A DNA stretch of 64,000 bases from CAZBXD01 sp965216395 (GTDB lineage: Bacteria > Pseudomonadota > Alphaproteobacteria > Micavibrionales > SZUA-601). Location of the stretch: NCBI GenBank assembly GCA_965216395.1, contig OZ244156.1:1-64000 (forward strand), read 5' to 3'. Of the stretch, positions 1 to 7,634 are shown one piece after another; position 1 is the stretch's first letter, and each line of letters begins with the position of its first letter. A program made the position numbers and the translations under genes. The notes under the pieces were generated by a model that was not told the origin of the DNA, ran no database searches, and was given only the letters and a program-made list of their open reading frames with translations.

Positions 1-1608
1 CATCATAACATGCAAATAATTAGGTGCTTGCATGATATCACGCCCCTTTGCCTCAATTGGTAAAGTTTTTTCAGTAAGGTAGCCTTTTAAGGTGCTTTCG
101 GCATCTTTGTCATTTGGTGCAACGGCTTCATCAGCAAAAAGAAGGACGCAATCACGCATATGGTTATTAAAGCGACCTGTTAAATGAGCAGATGAAAAAA
201 CTTGCAAACCGTGTTGACCAAAGCAGTTTTTAATCCATCGGCAAACAATTCCCTTACCAGTTCCTTTTTTACCTTGAAATACAATGGCGACCTCAGCAGG
301 GCGATCAGGGTTTTGAAAAGCCCATGCAATCCATTTTATAATATATTTAAATTGATCAGGGTCTCGATTAGCCAAAACAACATAAATATGCTTGAGCATT
401 TTACGCCATGTACCTTTTTGTGCTTTGTAAGCAAACCCTTGCCAAAGATTATAAACATTATCTGGCGTTTTTTGAGCGGGAGCAAAAACAATTCGATCAT
501 ATTGGGCGCGGTTAGGGTGTTCTAGCCAGTAATGACCGAGTTTTTTCATTTTAGGTTTATTATCACTGTCATAACCACAAATCACTACGCGGTTCATATA
601 ACGGTTTTTAAAATCACCAAAAGATTGAAGAACAAGCATTTTACGTTTTTGACCCCTTTCATAAAAATGATCCTCTAAAAACGCAACACGACATTGCCCA
701 CCGTCATTATCAACAACAAAGAATTTTTTATTAAGTTCAAGAAATTCTGGTGGGACTGCTTCTTTAGATTGATTTGTCCCGTAGAGCCATTTATTAAGTT
801 TATCTTCAAGAACTTGAATACCGAGAAGTTCACACAACTTTGGTAGCCCAGAAACATCTTCACCATTATTAAGACGTTCTGCACTTGTAACGGCTTTACC
901 ACGCTTGTGACTTTCCTCATCCCCTTTTAGGCTGGCAATGTGTTCAACGATATTATCAACCATATCAGGTTTTAAATCAGCGCGTAATAATGCACCACAT
1001 AAAGCCATGCAGATATTGTCACGCGCTCCTGCTTGTTCTGGATAAACTCTAAGAACGATTGCAAGAAAGGCACAAAGGCTTGTTGTTTTTAAAAGGTCAG
1101 CCCATGCTATTTCTGGTATGTTACTGGTTGTATTATCTAACCATTCAACTTTTTCACCACTTGGATGTATTGACGGTGGAAACATTGTGTAACCACCGTT
1201 AGCCCGTAGCTCAATTACAGTTGTTTTTTCTAATCGACCTTTAAATATAATATTGGCTTCTTCTTCTGTAAGTTGAAACTGCTTTGTTTTTTCAGCGTCA
1301 GGGCAAATAGCTATGCGGTGACCAACCTTAAAAGATTCACGACCAAAGCTTGGTAAATTTTTAAATAAAAAATTACCAATGATTGATGCTTCGGGAATAT
1401 CAAAATCAAGATCGACAAGATTACCGCTTCGTTCACCGAGAATAATACCTATGTTACAATTATCAGGGAAGTTATTGATAGTTTCAGCTATAATACGGTC
1501 ACTCTTCCACTTAAAGCCGTCATAAGGCTTCTTCCCCATCGGTTTTAAAGGAATAACATCAAAGCCTTCTTCGATATAAAGCTTGGCATTTTTGTGAAAA
1601 TTACTCAT
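1..1608 (-). CDS. Prim-Pol/D5-type primase-helicase (3' end outside window)
   Basis: An open frame of 536 codons runs from an ATG at 1608 to the left edge without a stop, so the C-terminus is missing. The N-terminal part (FHKNAKLYIEEGFDVIPLKP, then a VDLDFD acidic motif around residue 65) fits a bifunctional primase-polymerase domain. The later part fits the phage/plasmid D5 or DUF5906 helicase: a Walker A GKKGTGKG near residue 440 and a Walker B-like CVLLFADEA near residue 490. Its role would be replication of the excised island. The start overlaps the end of the excisionase gene by 8 bases, so the two are probably translated together. The domain calls come from motif recognition only. Confidence 0.8.
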   Translation of the reverse strand, partial: MSNFHKNAKLYIEEGFDVIPLKPMGKKPYDGFKWKSDRIIAETINNFPDNCNIGIILGERSGNLVDLDFDIPEASIIGNFLFKNLPSFGRESFKVGHRIAICPDAEKTKQFQLTEEEANIIFKGRLEKTTVIELRANGGYTMFPPSIHPSGEKVEWLDNTTSNIPEIAWADLLKTTSLCAFLAIVLRVYPEQAGARDNICMALCGALLRADLKPDMVDNIVEHIASLKGDEESHKRGKAVTSAERLNNGEDVSGLPKLCELLGIQVLEDKLNKWLYGTNQSKEAVPPEFLELNKKFFVVDNDGGQCRVAFLEDHFYERGQKRKMLVLQSFGDFKNRYMNRVVICGYDSDNKPKMKKLGHYWLEHPNRAQYDRIVFAPAQKTPDNVYNLWQGFAYKAQKGTWRKMLKHIYVVLANRDPDQFKYIIKWIAWAFQNPDRPAEVAIVFQGKKGTGKGIVCRWIKNCFGQHGLQVFSSAHLTGRFNNHMRDCVLLFADEAVAPNDKDAESTLKGYLTEKTLPIEAKGRDIMQAPNYLHVMM

Positions 1609-1801
1609 TGCTTCCTCCATACTGTGATGTTGAGGTAAAGCTCTGAGCTTCTAAATATGCGTCAACGTCTTCTTGACGATATTTTACTGAGCGACCAATT
1701 TTCAGATAGGGGATGGGACTCCCTATCCGTCTATCTTTTTGTAGTTTGTGAATTGAACACCCTAACTTGGATGCAACTTCATTTTCGTTTAATAATGCCA
1801 T
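1601..1801 (-). CDS. AlpA/MerR-like helix-turn-helix excisionase
   Basis: A 66-residue protein with a single winged-helix DNA-binding fold: NENEVASKLGCSIHKLQKDR followed by a GRSVKYRQEDVDAYLEA segment, typical of HTH_17/AlpA proteins. In P4-like islands these act as excisionases or activators of the integrase promoter. The stop codon lies inside the start of the primase gene (ATGAGTAA), and a good ribosome binding site (GGAGC) precedes its own ATG. It sits between the integrase module and the replication gene, which is the usual place. Whether it promotes excision or only regulates cannot be told from sequence. Confidence 0.75.
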   Translation of the reverse strand: MALLNENEVASKLGCSIHKLQKDRRIGSPIPYLKIGRSVKYRQEDVDAYLEAQSFTSTSQYGGSNE

Positions 1802-1866
1802 TTTCAGCTCCTTTCTTTTTTTATTTAAGAAAGTTAGCTTGCCACATAATTTGACTTTTCCAGTAA

Positions 1867-1889
1867 GGACAAAAAACCGTAATTTGTCC
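1867..1889. promoter_or_regulatory. Inverted repeat upstream of the excisionase gene
   Basis: GGACAAA at 1867-1873 and TTTGTCC at 1883-1889 form a perfect 7-bp inverted repeat with a 9-base centre. It lies between the excisionase start and the stop of the upstream unknown gene. It could be an operator for the excisionase or a weak hairpin after the unknown gene; no clear U-run follows on the minus strand. Confidence 0.35.
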
Positions 1890-1891
1890 CT

Positions 1892-2377
1892 TTAAATCAT
1901 CCAACCTGCTGATCTAAGAGTTTTAAAGATTTCTTCTCTAGCTTTGATACGCTCTGTAGAAAATAAACTACCTTCTTCAAGAGGAGTTAGATTGTTAGGG
2001 TGTGTTGGGTTTTTGTAGTGATCTTCGTTTCTTTCAAAATGCTTTCTGGCCTGATCATAAAAAACATTTAGTGATGCGCTTTGTGTTCCAATCTCTCTAT
2101 TTTGTCGACCATGAACAATATTTTTGACTGCAGAACGTACTGTTTCCCCTTCATCAATTTTTCTCTTTATTGCTAATAGTTCGGTTGTGCTTAGGGCGTT
2201 GGTTTTTTTAAATTGTCGCTCATACTGTTTTCCAAAGATAGCAACCATTGCATCATCAAAGCGTTCTTCATCGCTTTTTCTCATTCTAACAAAAGGGCTT
2301 GTTTTGTCGCACATATCATCGTTGTGTAATGTATTTTTTATAACTGCCATTAAAATTTCTTCAAAACACTCAAACAT
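1892..2377 (-). CDS. Island protein of unknown function
   Basis: A 161-residue, charged, soluble protein with no family I recognise and no signal peptide or membrane segment. Its ATG overlaps the integrase stop by one base (TAATG), so it is translationally coupled to the integrase and probably belongs to the integration or regulation module. A second in-frame ATG at 2350 (MAVIKN) is a possible alternative start that would shorten it by nine residues. The middle (TTELLAIKRKIDEGETVRSA) reads as a helical segment. Function is unknown; position alone suggests a role in island maintenance. Confidence 0.6.
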   Translation of the reverse strand: MFECFEEILMAVIKNTLHNDDMCDKTSPFVRMRKSDEERFDDAMVAIFGKQYERQFKKTNALSTTELLAIKRKIDEGETVRSAVKNIVHGRQNREIGTQSASLNVFYDQARKHFERNEDHYKNPTHPNNLTPLEEGSLFSTERIKAREEIFKTLRSAGWMI

Positions 2378-3534
2378 TATAATACCTTCTCTAATATAAA
2401 CTTTTCAATTTTACTGACTGGGGAGCGCAACCGCTCTACATCAATTATAATATAACCGCTTGTTACGTCATTTGAACGGTGATTAATAAGACGCTTTAAG
2501 GCATAACCTGAAATTTCAAGGCTCTCTGCCATTGTTATAAATGTACGCCTAAGATCATGGCATGTAAATGAAATGCCTGTCTCTTTGATGATCTTGTAAA
2601 TGCTTGTTTTTGGCTCGACCAAATGACCAGATTTACCCGACCCATGAAATACATGAAGCTTGTTTGAGTATTGTTCAAATCGCTTTTTAAACATTGCAAA
2701 GACATAGTCACCCATTGGCAAGGTGAGTGGGTCACCATTTTTAGTTTTTTTGATAGTGAATGTTCTGTCACTAAAATCAACATCCGTCCATTTTAAAGAT
2801 GCGGCTTCCGTTTTTCTTAAACCTGTAAACAGTAAAAAAATCAAATAATCCCGCAGGGTATCATTATTAAGATTGTGAACACCGCTCCACCATGTTTGTA
2901 GTTGGTGTGGTTTGATGTATGTTCGCCTTCTTTTATTAGGATACCAAGCTTTTGCCCTTGATAGATAACTAACAGGATTCACCTCGCATATGTCATAGGT
3001 CATGTTGGTATGGTTGAAAAGAGCGCGCATTATCCGCATAACACAGTTGGCAACTTGTTTGCCATTGTTTTTACCTATTAAAGCATGGCGGTCTAAAATC
3101 ATTTGCTTGCTGATTTCAGTCATTGGTTTTTTAAGCCAGTCAGCAACATACTTATTGATATGGTAGTCGTATTCTCGCTTTGTTGAATCCTTTAGGTTTT
3201 TCCGTGTAGATAGATAGTTTTCTAATATGGCTTTTAGGGTTGTGTTATTTCCCTCATTTTCTAACTGCTCTTTGTTTGGATTAATGTTTTGCGCCATCAA
3301 ATATAATTTATCTTTTGCAATTTTACGCGCTTGTTCGGGTGTGAAATGACCGTGTTTACCAATAGTGTGTCGAACGGTGCGCCCCCTAATATCTTTTTGA
3401 GCAACATAGGTTTTGGATTTTTTACCAACAATCAAATAAAAGCCTGATAGGTCAGTATCACAAAAAAGAATTTGTCCTTTGTTGGAGTAGGGTGCTTGTT
3501 CAACGAATGACTTGGTTATTTTTGCTTTTGGCAT
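2377..3534 (-). CDS. int: Tyrosine-recombinase integrase
   Basis: A 385-residue site-specific recombinase. The N-terminus (residues 1-80) has the arm-type DNA-binding domain of P4/DUF4102-like integrases, followed by a SAM-like core-binding domain (about 95-185) and the catalytic domain. Catalytic residues are visible: Arg240 in TGLRKTE, Lys in the IKKTKNG beta-hairpin near 263-265, His326 and Arg329 in HDLRR, His352 in INHRSND and nucleophile Tyr361. All are present, so the enzyme looks intact. It would recombine the island att site with the 3' end of tRNA-Thr(UGU), a copy of which lies at 7183-7227. It leads a minus-strand unit with the unknown gene. Confidence 0.93.
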   Translation of the reverse strand: MPKAKITKSFVEQAPYSNKGQILFCDTDLSGFYLIVGKKSKTYVAQKDIRGRTVRHTIGKHGHFTPEQARKIAKDKLYLMAQNINPNKEQLENEGNNTTLKAILENYLSTRKNLKDSTKREYDYHINKYVADWLKKPMTEISKQMILDRHALIGKNNGKQVANCVMRIMRALFNHTNMTYDICEVNPVSYLSRAKAWYPNKRRRTYIKPHQLQTWWSGVHNLNNDTLRDYLIFLLFTGLRKTEAASLKWTDVDFSDRTFTIKKTKNGDPLTLPMGDYVFAMFKKRFEQYSNKLHVFHGSGKSGHLVEPKTSIYKIIKETGISFTCHDLRRTFITMAESLEISGYALKRLINHRSNDVTSGYIIIDVERLRSPVSKIEKFILEKVL

Positions 3535-3901
3535 ATTTATTTTGCTTCATAATTTAAGTTTCTATTTGAATCTATAACTCAAACCAAATGTAAAAGACAA
3601 CCAAAAAATAAAAATAAATGAATTATTTCAGTAAGTTATACAACTCTGTAGTGCTGAGTACGAAATAGTACTAAGTGGTCGTATTTCTAGGTTTTATTCT
3701 AATATTGGATTATTTTTTAAAGAAATAAATTATATATACTATAATTGCCCTTCGCGCGCGGGCGCTCGAATTAGCTTCCCTATGACTATTTTTTAAATAG
3801 CCACTAAATTTAGTGTAAATTAAGAAAAATAGATTTTAAATGAACTGAATTAAAAGAGCTCTTAAATATAGAAATCAAAATTTTACTAACTGAAAGAAAT
3901 A
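3535..3901. other. AT-rich divergent intergenic region
   Basis: This 367-base gap separates the leftward integrase from the rightward restriction genes and must hold both promoters. It is very AT-rich except for a short GC patch at about 3749-3770 (CGCGCGCGGGCGCTCG). Two AGTAC words at 3657-3661 and 3667-3671 could be operator halves. I see no coding sequence, tRNA or clear terminator. Confidence 0.5.
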
Positions 3902-5932
3902 ATGATGGCACAATCAATAGAACCAAATATTGCGGATTTAGCTAATGGGTGGTTGAAATCATATAAGCTTGATTACAAGTTAGAGCAAGAATCAGTTAAT
4001 GCAGAAATTGATAAAGCCCTTTCTGACTACTACACTAAAAATGGCGGAGCAGGGGCAAATAGACCAGATGCAAAAGTATTGCTTCAAGACAAAAATCTAG
4101 ACTTCTACCCTGTGCTCATTGAATACAAAGGTTATAAAGGCAAACTCGTAAAACTTGACAAAGATGGACGAGTAGAAAATCGAAAGGCTAAAAATGAGCC
4201 TAACTTTAAGAATATTAACTCATTCGCCGTAAATGGTGCTGTTCATTATGCAAACGCCTTGCTACACCATACAAGCTATACTGATATTATTGCTATTGGT
4301 ATGACAGGCTATAAAGATGAGACAGGGAAAATTTGCCACGAAATAGGTGTTTATTATGTTTCAAAAAGCAATTTGGGCGCGGGACAGAAAATTGGTGAAT
4401 ATACCGACTTTTCATTTTTAGCACCGAAAAATTTTGATGCATTTATTGATAAAGTTAAGGCATTGCAACTGTCTCAAGAAGAGCTTGATAAATTAAAAGA
4501 ACAGCGTGAAAGAGAAATTGATCAAAGCTTAGTAAAGCTAAATAATGATATATATCAAAACGAAAAAGGATTGGGTGAGAATGACCGTGTTTATCTTGTT
4601 GCAGCCTCTATTATTGCAACATTGGGTATACCAGGAAAAGTAGCACCTCTTGAAAAAGAAGATTTAAAGTCTTCGACAGAAAAGGGTTATCGAGATGGAG
4701 ACCAAATGATTAAGAAAATAGAATCATTTTTAAACCACAAAGAACTTCCTGAAGAAAAACAGCAACTCATAATAAGAACACTTTCTAATACGCTTCTTAC
4801 CAACAACATTAATAAAGTTGAAAATGGAGAAAGCCAACTAAAAAGAGTATTCACCAAAATTGTAGATGATTTGGGTATTTATTACAAAATTGGGCTGACA
4901 ACTGATTTTACAGGAAAATTATTTAATGAAATGTATGGTTGGCTAGGATTTTCACAAGATAAACTAAATGATGTGGTACTTACCCCATCATATGTTGGTT
5001 CGTTATTGGTAAAGTTAGCCAGAGTTAATAAAGACTCTTATGTCTGGGATTTTGCAACTGGTTCGGCTGGATTGCTAGTTGCTGCAATGAATGAAATGCT
5101 TAATGAGGCTAAAAATACTGCTACTTCACCTGAAGAACTCACACAAAAAGAAATCAAAATTAAAACTGAACAACTACTTGGGTTAGAGTTGTTGCCAAGT
5201 GTGTATATGTTGGCAATTTTGAATATGATTTTGATGGGTGATGGAAGCTCAAATATTTTAAATGTTGATTCACTAAAAGAATTTGATGGCAAATATGGTT
5301 TTGGTAAGACGGATAATAATTTTCCTGCGGATGCCTTTATCTTAAACCCTCCTTATTCTGCGCCAGGCAATGGTATGAATTTTGTAGAAAAAGCGCTAGG
5401 AATGATGAGTAAGGGTTATGGGGCAATAATTATTCAAAGCTCATCGGGCTCAGGGAAAGCTGTAGATTACAATAAAAGAATTTTGTCAAAACACACACTT
5501 TTAGCAAGCATAAAAATGCCCGTTGATATATTTATCGGTAAATCAAGTGTAAACACTAATATTTATGTTTTTAAGGCTAATGAAAAACATCATAAAGACG
5601 ATGTTGTAAAGTTTATTGACTTTTCTAACGATGGTTACACCAGAAGTAATCGTAAGAAAGCGAGTAATAATTTAAAAGACACTGATCGAGCTAAGGAACG
5701 GTATGAGGAGGTTGTAAACTTAGTTCGTTTTGGTAAAAGTAAGCTCAATATTTTTACAGAAAAAGAGTACCATGAAGGCACAGTTGATCCTGAAAATGGG
5801 GCAGATTGGAATCAATCAGCCCCAATAGACACTAGGCCTTCATTAGAAGATTTTAAGAAAACAGTCAGTGACTATTTAGCGTGGGAAATAAGTAATATTT
5901 TAAAACGAGATAGTAGTCACTTGGGAAAGTAA
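3902..5932 (+). CDS. BcgI-like nuclease-methyltransferase (RM subunit)
   Basis: A 676-residue protein that combines DNA cleavage and adenine methylation. Near the N-terminus a PD-(D/E)XK nuclease site is visible: Asp56 in NRPDAK and Glu74-x-Lys76 in LIEYKGY. The centre has N6-adenine methylase motifs: SAM-binding DFATGSAGLL at about 383 and catalytic NPPY at about 482. This domain order, with a separate specificity part downstream, matches type IIB/IIG enzymes such as BcgI, which use an A (nuclease-methylase) and a B (specificity) subunit. The start could be either of two adjacent ATGs. The gene ends on TAA directly after a slippery GGGAAAG, and the specificity frame is open in the -1 frame from there. 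It is island cargo and probably a phage defence system. Confidence 0.85.
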   Translation: MMAQSIEPNIADLANGWLKSYKLDYKLEQESVNAEIDKALSDYYTKNGGAGANRPDAKVLLQDKNLDFYPVLIEYKGYKGKLVKLDKDGRVENRKAKNEPNFKNINSFAVNGAVHYANALLHHTSYTDIIAIGMTGYKDETGKICHEIGVYYVSKSNLGAGQKIGEYTDFSFLAPKNFDAFIDKVKALQLSQEELDKLKEQREREIDQSLVKLNNDIYQNEKGLGENDRVYLVAASIIATLGIPGKVAPLEKEDLKSSTEKGYRDGDQMIKKIESFLNHKELPEEKQQLIIRTLSNTLLTNNINKVENGESQLKRVFTKIVDDLGIYYKIGLTTDFTGKLFNEMYGWLGFSQDKLNDVVLTPSYVGSLLVKLARVNKDSYVWDFATGSAGLLVAAMNEMLNEAKNTATSPEELTQKEIKIKTEQLLGLELLPSVYMLAILNMILMGDGSSNILNVDSLKEFDGKYGFGKTDNNFPADAFILNPPYSAPGNGMNFVEKALGMMSKGYGAIIIQSSSGSGKAVDYNKRILSKHTLLASIKMPVDIFIGKSSVNTNIYVFKANEKHHKDDVVKFIDFSNDGYTRSNRKKASNNLKDTDRAKERYEEVVNLVRFGKSKLNIFTEKEYHEGTVDPENGADWNQSAPIDTRPSLEDFKKTVSDYLAWEISNILKRDSSHLGK

Positions 5933-5972
5933 GTCCCCCACTTAATGAGAAGCTAAAGGATGTTGAGTGGGG
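5923..5972 (+). promoter_or_regulatory. Candidate -1 programmed frameshift signal
   Basis: The heptamer G GGA AAG at 5923-5929 is in the X XXY YYZ phase relative to the methylase frame, and the methylase TAA follows at once (5930-5932). After a 6-base spacer, 5936-5945 (CCCCACTTAA) pairs with 5963-5972 (TTGAGTGGGG) to give a 10-bp stem with one T-G wobble and a 17-base loop. Slippage by -1 continues through GTA AGT CCC into the specificity frame. GGGAAAG is the heptamer used by phage lambda for the gpG-gpGT frameshift. Slippery site, stop, spacer and stem are seen directly; frameshifting itself is inferred. Confidence 0.65.
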
Positions 5973-7032
5973 TGAATATAGGCTAGGTGATTTATTTGAA
6001 ATAAATCCCACAAAATACTATAAATTAAAAAATGAAGATATTTTAAGTGAAGATGGTGCTGTGCCATTAATATCTAACTCTTCCACTAATAATGGTGTTA
6101 TGGGTTTTTCTAATTTGCAGGCTAGAAATATCGGTAATACAGTGACCTGTTCTGATACGACATTGGGTGCAGACACTATGTTTTATCAAGCAAAGGATTT
6201 TATTGGTTATTCTCATATCCAGCACTTAGTGCCAAAATTTAAGCCATTTAATAAATCAATTGCGAGTGCTGTAATCTCAGCAAGTAGGGTCTCAACCTCT
6301 AAAAAATATGATTACGGAAATAAGTTTAATCGTGTGGAAATGAATAAAACTAAAATTCATCTTCCTACAAAAGGTAAGATGCTAGATTTTGAATTTATAG
6401 AATACTTTGTAGCACATATAGAAAATGAACAACTTGAAAAATTGAGTATATTTTTAAAGGGGAGTGGATTAAGTGCCTATCATTTATCTAAAAAAGAAGA
6501 GAAAGTAATAAAGAATCTTGATAATTTAGATTGGAAAGCTTTTAACCTTGAAAAGCTGTTTGGTAAATCTACGCGTGGAAAACGTTTAAAAAGTGCTGAT
6601 CGAATTTCAGGAAGTTTGCCTTTTGTAACAGCAGGAGAGGCGGAAGAGGGTGTTTCTGCGTTTGTTGGAAATGATATAACCGTGTTTTCTGATAATACAA
6701 CAACTATTGATATGTTTGGTTCAGCTAAATATAGAAATTTTAAGTACGGTGGAGATGATCACATTGCAGTTGTGCATACCGAAAATCTGCCAAAATATGC
6801 ATCGGTTTTTGTAACCTCTGCAATTCATAAATCATCATATAATGGACAATTTAATTATGGCAGAAATTTTTATGCAAAAGATGCTGATGCTTTGAATATT
6901 TCCTTGCCAGTAAAAAATAATAAACCTGATTATGAAACTATGGAGACAATCGTATCCGCAGTTCATAAATTGGTTATAAAAGATGTGGTTTTGTATGCGC
7001 AGAGAAAAAAGAAAGAATTAAAAAGGCTATAA
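5929..7032 (+). CDS. Specificity (S) part of BcgI-like system, no own start codon
   Basis: This frame encodes a type I/BcgI-style specificity protein with two target-recognition repeats. The first begins EWGEYRLGDLFEINP, the second WKAFNLEKLFGKSTRG, and each is followed by a PLIS/PFVT...GV segment and an IHLP/ISLP end. The conserved N-terminus is coded from about 5944, yet no ATG, GTG or TTG occurs in this frame before a GTG at 6061, which would cut off about 40 residues of the first domain. The frame stays open back to the slippery site on the methylase stop. Translation by -1 frameshift would give a fusion of about 1043 residues. Alternatives are a start lost by mutation or a fused gene broken by an indel. 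Confidence 0.75.
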   Translation, partial: VSPPLNEKLKDVEWGEYRLGDLFEINPTKYYKLKNEDILSEDGAVPLISNSSTNNGVMGFSNLQARNIGNTVTCSDTTLGADTMFYQAKDFIGYSHIQHLVPKFKPFNKSIASAVISASRVSTSKKYDYGNKFNRVEMNKTKIHLPTKGKMLDFEFIEYFVAHIENEQLEKLSIFLKGSGLSAYHLSKKEEKVIKNLDNLDWKAFNLEKLFGKSTRGKRLKSADRISGSLPFVTAGEAEEGVSAFVGNDITVFSDNTTTIDMFGSAKYRNFKYGGDDHIAVVHTENLPKYASVFVTSAIHKSSYNGQFNYGRNFYAKDADALNISLPVKNNKPDYETMETIVSAVHKLVIKDVVLYAQRKKKELKRL

Positions 7033-7182
7033 AAAGGTTGAGAGAGATTATTTCATATTAAAAAATATTGAATCAGGTCATTTTAAAAATGTTTCAAACC
7101 TCTTTAGAGCCAGTATTTACAGGTATTTGATATGGGTTCGGGTTATTAGATATTATTCAGTATCAAATTAGACATAATAAAA

Positions 7183-7227
7183 TTTGTAATCAGTAGGTCG
7201 TTGGTTCAAGTCCGACAACCGGCACCA
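7183..7227 (+). repeat. attR: 3' half of tRNA-Thr(UGU)
   Basis: These 45 bases match a tRNA from position 32 to the CCA end: anticodon loop TTTGTAA (anticodon TGT), 3' anticodon stem TCAGT, variable AGGTC, T-arm GTTGG-TTCAAGT-CCGAC, acceptor AACCGGC, A73 and CCA. The bases before 7183 do not supply the D-arm, the 5' acceptor GCCGGTT or the 5' anticodon stem. It is therefore a tRNA fragment and the expected attachment-site copy left by the island's integrase. The other copy should be the intact tRNA-Thr left of the window. Confidence 0.88.
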
Positions 7228-7324
7228 CTTAAACGCTTTCATATTGATACATAACGCAGGCTAAGTGATTATTTTTAAATGATTTTTCCTTTACAAGAGA
7301 GTAAATCTTGTCAGAGGAGTTTTC

Positions 7325-7576
7325 ATGCCAAAACATAGGATTGCAAGCAATTTACCCCAAATCGTAGAGCAAAAAAAGCAACGCAACAGCATTAAATTCA
7401 CGGATCTTACCCTCTATCAGCTTAATAAATCTCCTTATTAGAACACTCAAAAACCTTTAATATTGTCAACTTACCCCGATGATTGGGTGAAATATTATGT
7501 TGAAAATAATTATGATAAAATTGATCCAGTGGTAAAGAAAGCAAACAGTACACTCAAACCTTTTTATATGGAATAA
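7325..7576 (+). pseudogene. LuxR-type regulator fragment, broken by in-frame TAG
   Basis: One frame runs from an ATG at 7325 (preceded by GAGGAG) through a TAG at 7439-7441 to a TAA at 7574. After the TAG it reads STYPDDWVKYY, then YDKIDPVVKKA and LKPFYM, the hallmark pattern of the autoinducer-binding domain of LuxR-family regulators (YP..WV..Y....Y..IDPVV). The rest of that domain and the DNA-binding domain are missing. The piece sits directly beyond the island scar, so it was probably a gene beside tRNA-Thr that decayed or was damaged during integration. Domain assignment is by motif; it cannot make a working regulator. Confidence 0.7.
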
Positions 7577-7623
7577 AATTTAGCCAGGTTAATTTACTCT
7601 TCCGCTCTTTTTTGAAATCTTGT

Positions 7624-7629
7624 ACAATA
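7624..7629 (+). promoter_or_regulatory. Possible -10 box directly before idi
   Basis: TACAAT lies 5 bases before the idi ATG, so a start about 7 bases downstream would give a leaderless or nearly leaderless mRNA. No convincing -35 is seen at the usual distance and no Shine-Dalgarno site lies before the ATG, which is consistent with leaderless translation but does not prove it. Confidence 0.3.
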
Positions 7630-7634
7630 TCCCT

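Larger units (their letters stand above)
1..7227. mobile_element. Right part of a genomic island integrated in tRNA-Thr(UGU)
   Basis: The stretch carries a tyrosine integrase, an AlpA-type excisionase, a primase-helicase and a restriction system, and ends in a 45-bp copy of the 3' half of tRNA-Thr(UGU). Such elements integrate into tRNA 3' ends, keep one full tRNA and leave a 3' scar at the other end. The tRNA fragment reads on the plus strand, so the intact gene should be to the left, outside the window. Gene content resembles P4-like satellites or integrative islands; no capsid or tail genes are visible here. The left limit is unknown. Confidence 0.85.

Noticed and set aside
3535..3901. A hidden small gene or att site in the AT-rich gap
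   Set aside because: No frame with a start and ribosome binding site, and no match to the tRNA fragment.
6061..7032. GTG at 6061 as the real start of the specificity gene
   Set aside because: It would remove about 40 residues that match the conserved start of the first recognition domain, and no ribosome binding site precedes it.
7183..7227. A working tRNA-Thr gene
   Set aside because: Bases upstream do not supply the acceptor 5' strand, D-arm or 5' anticodon stem.
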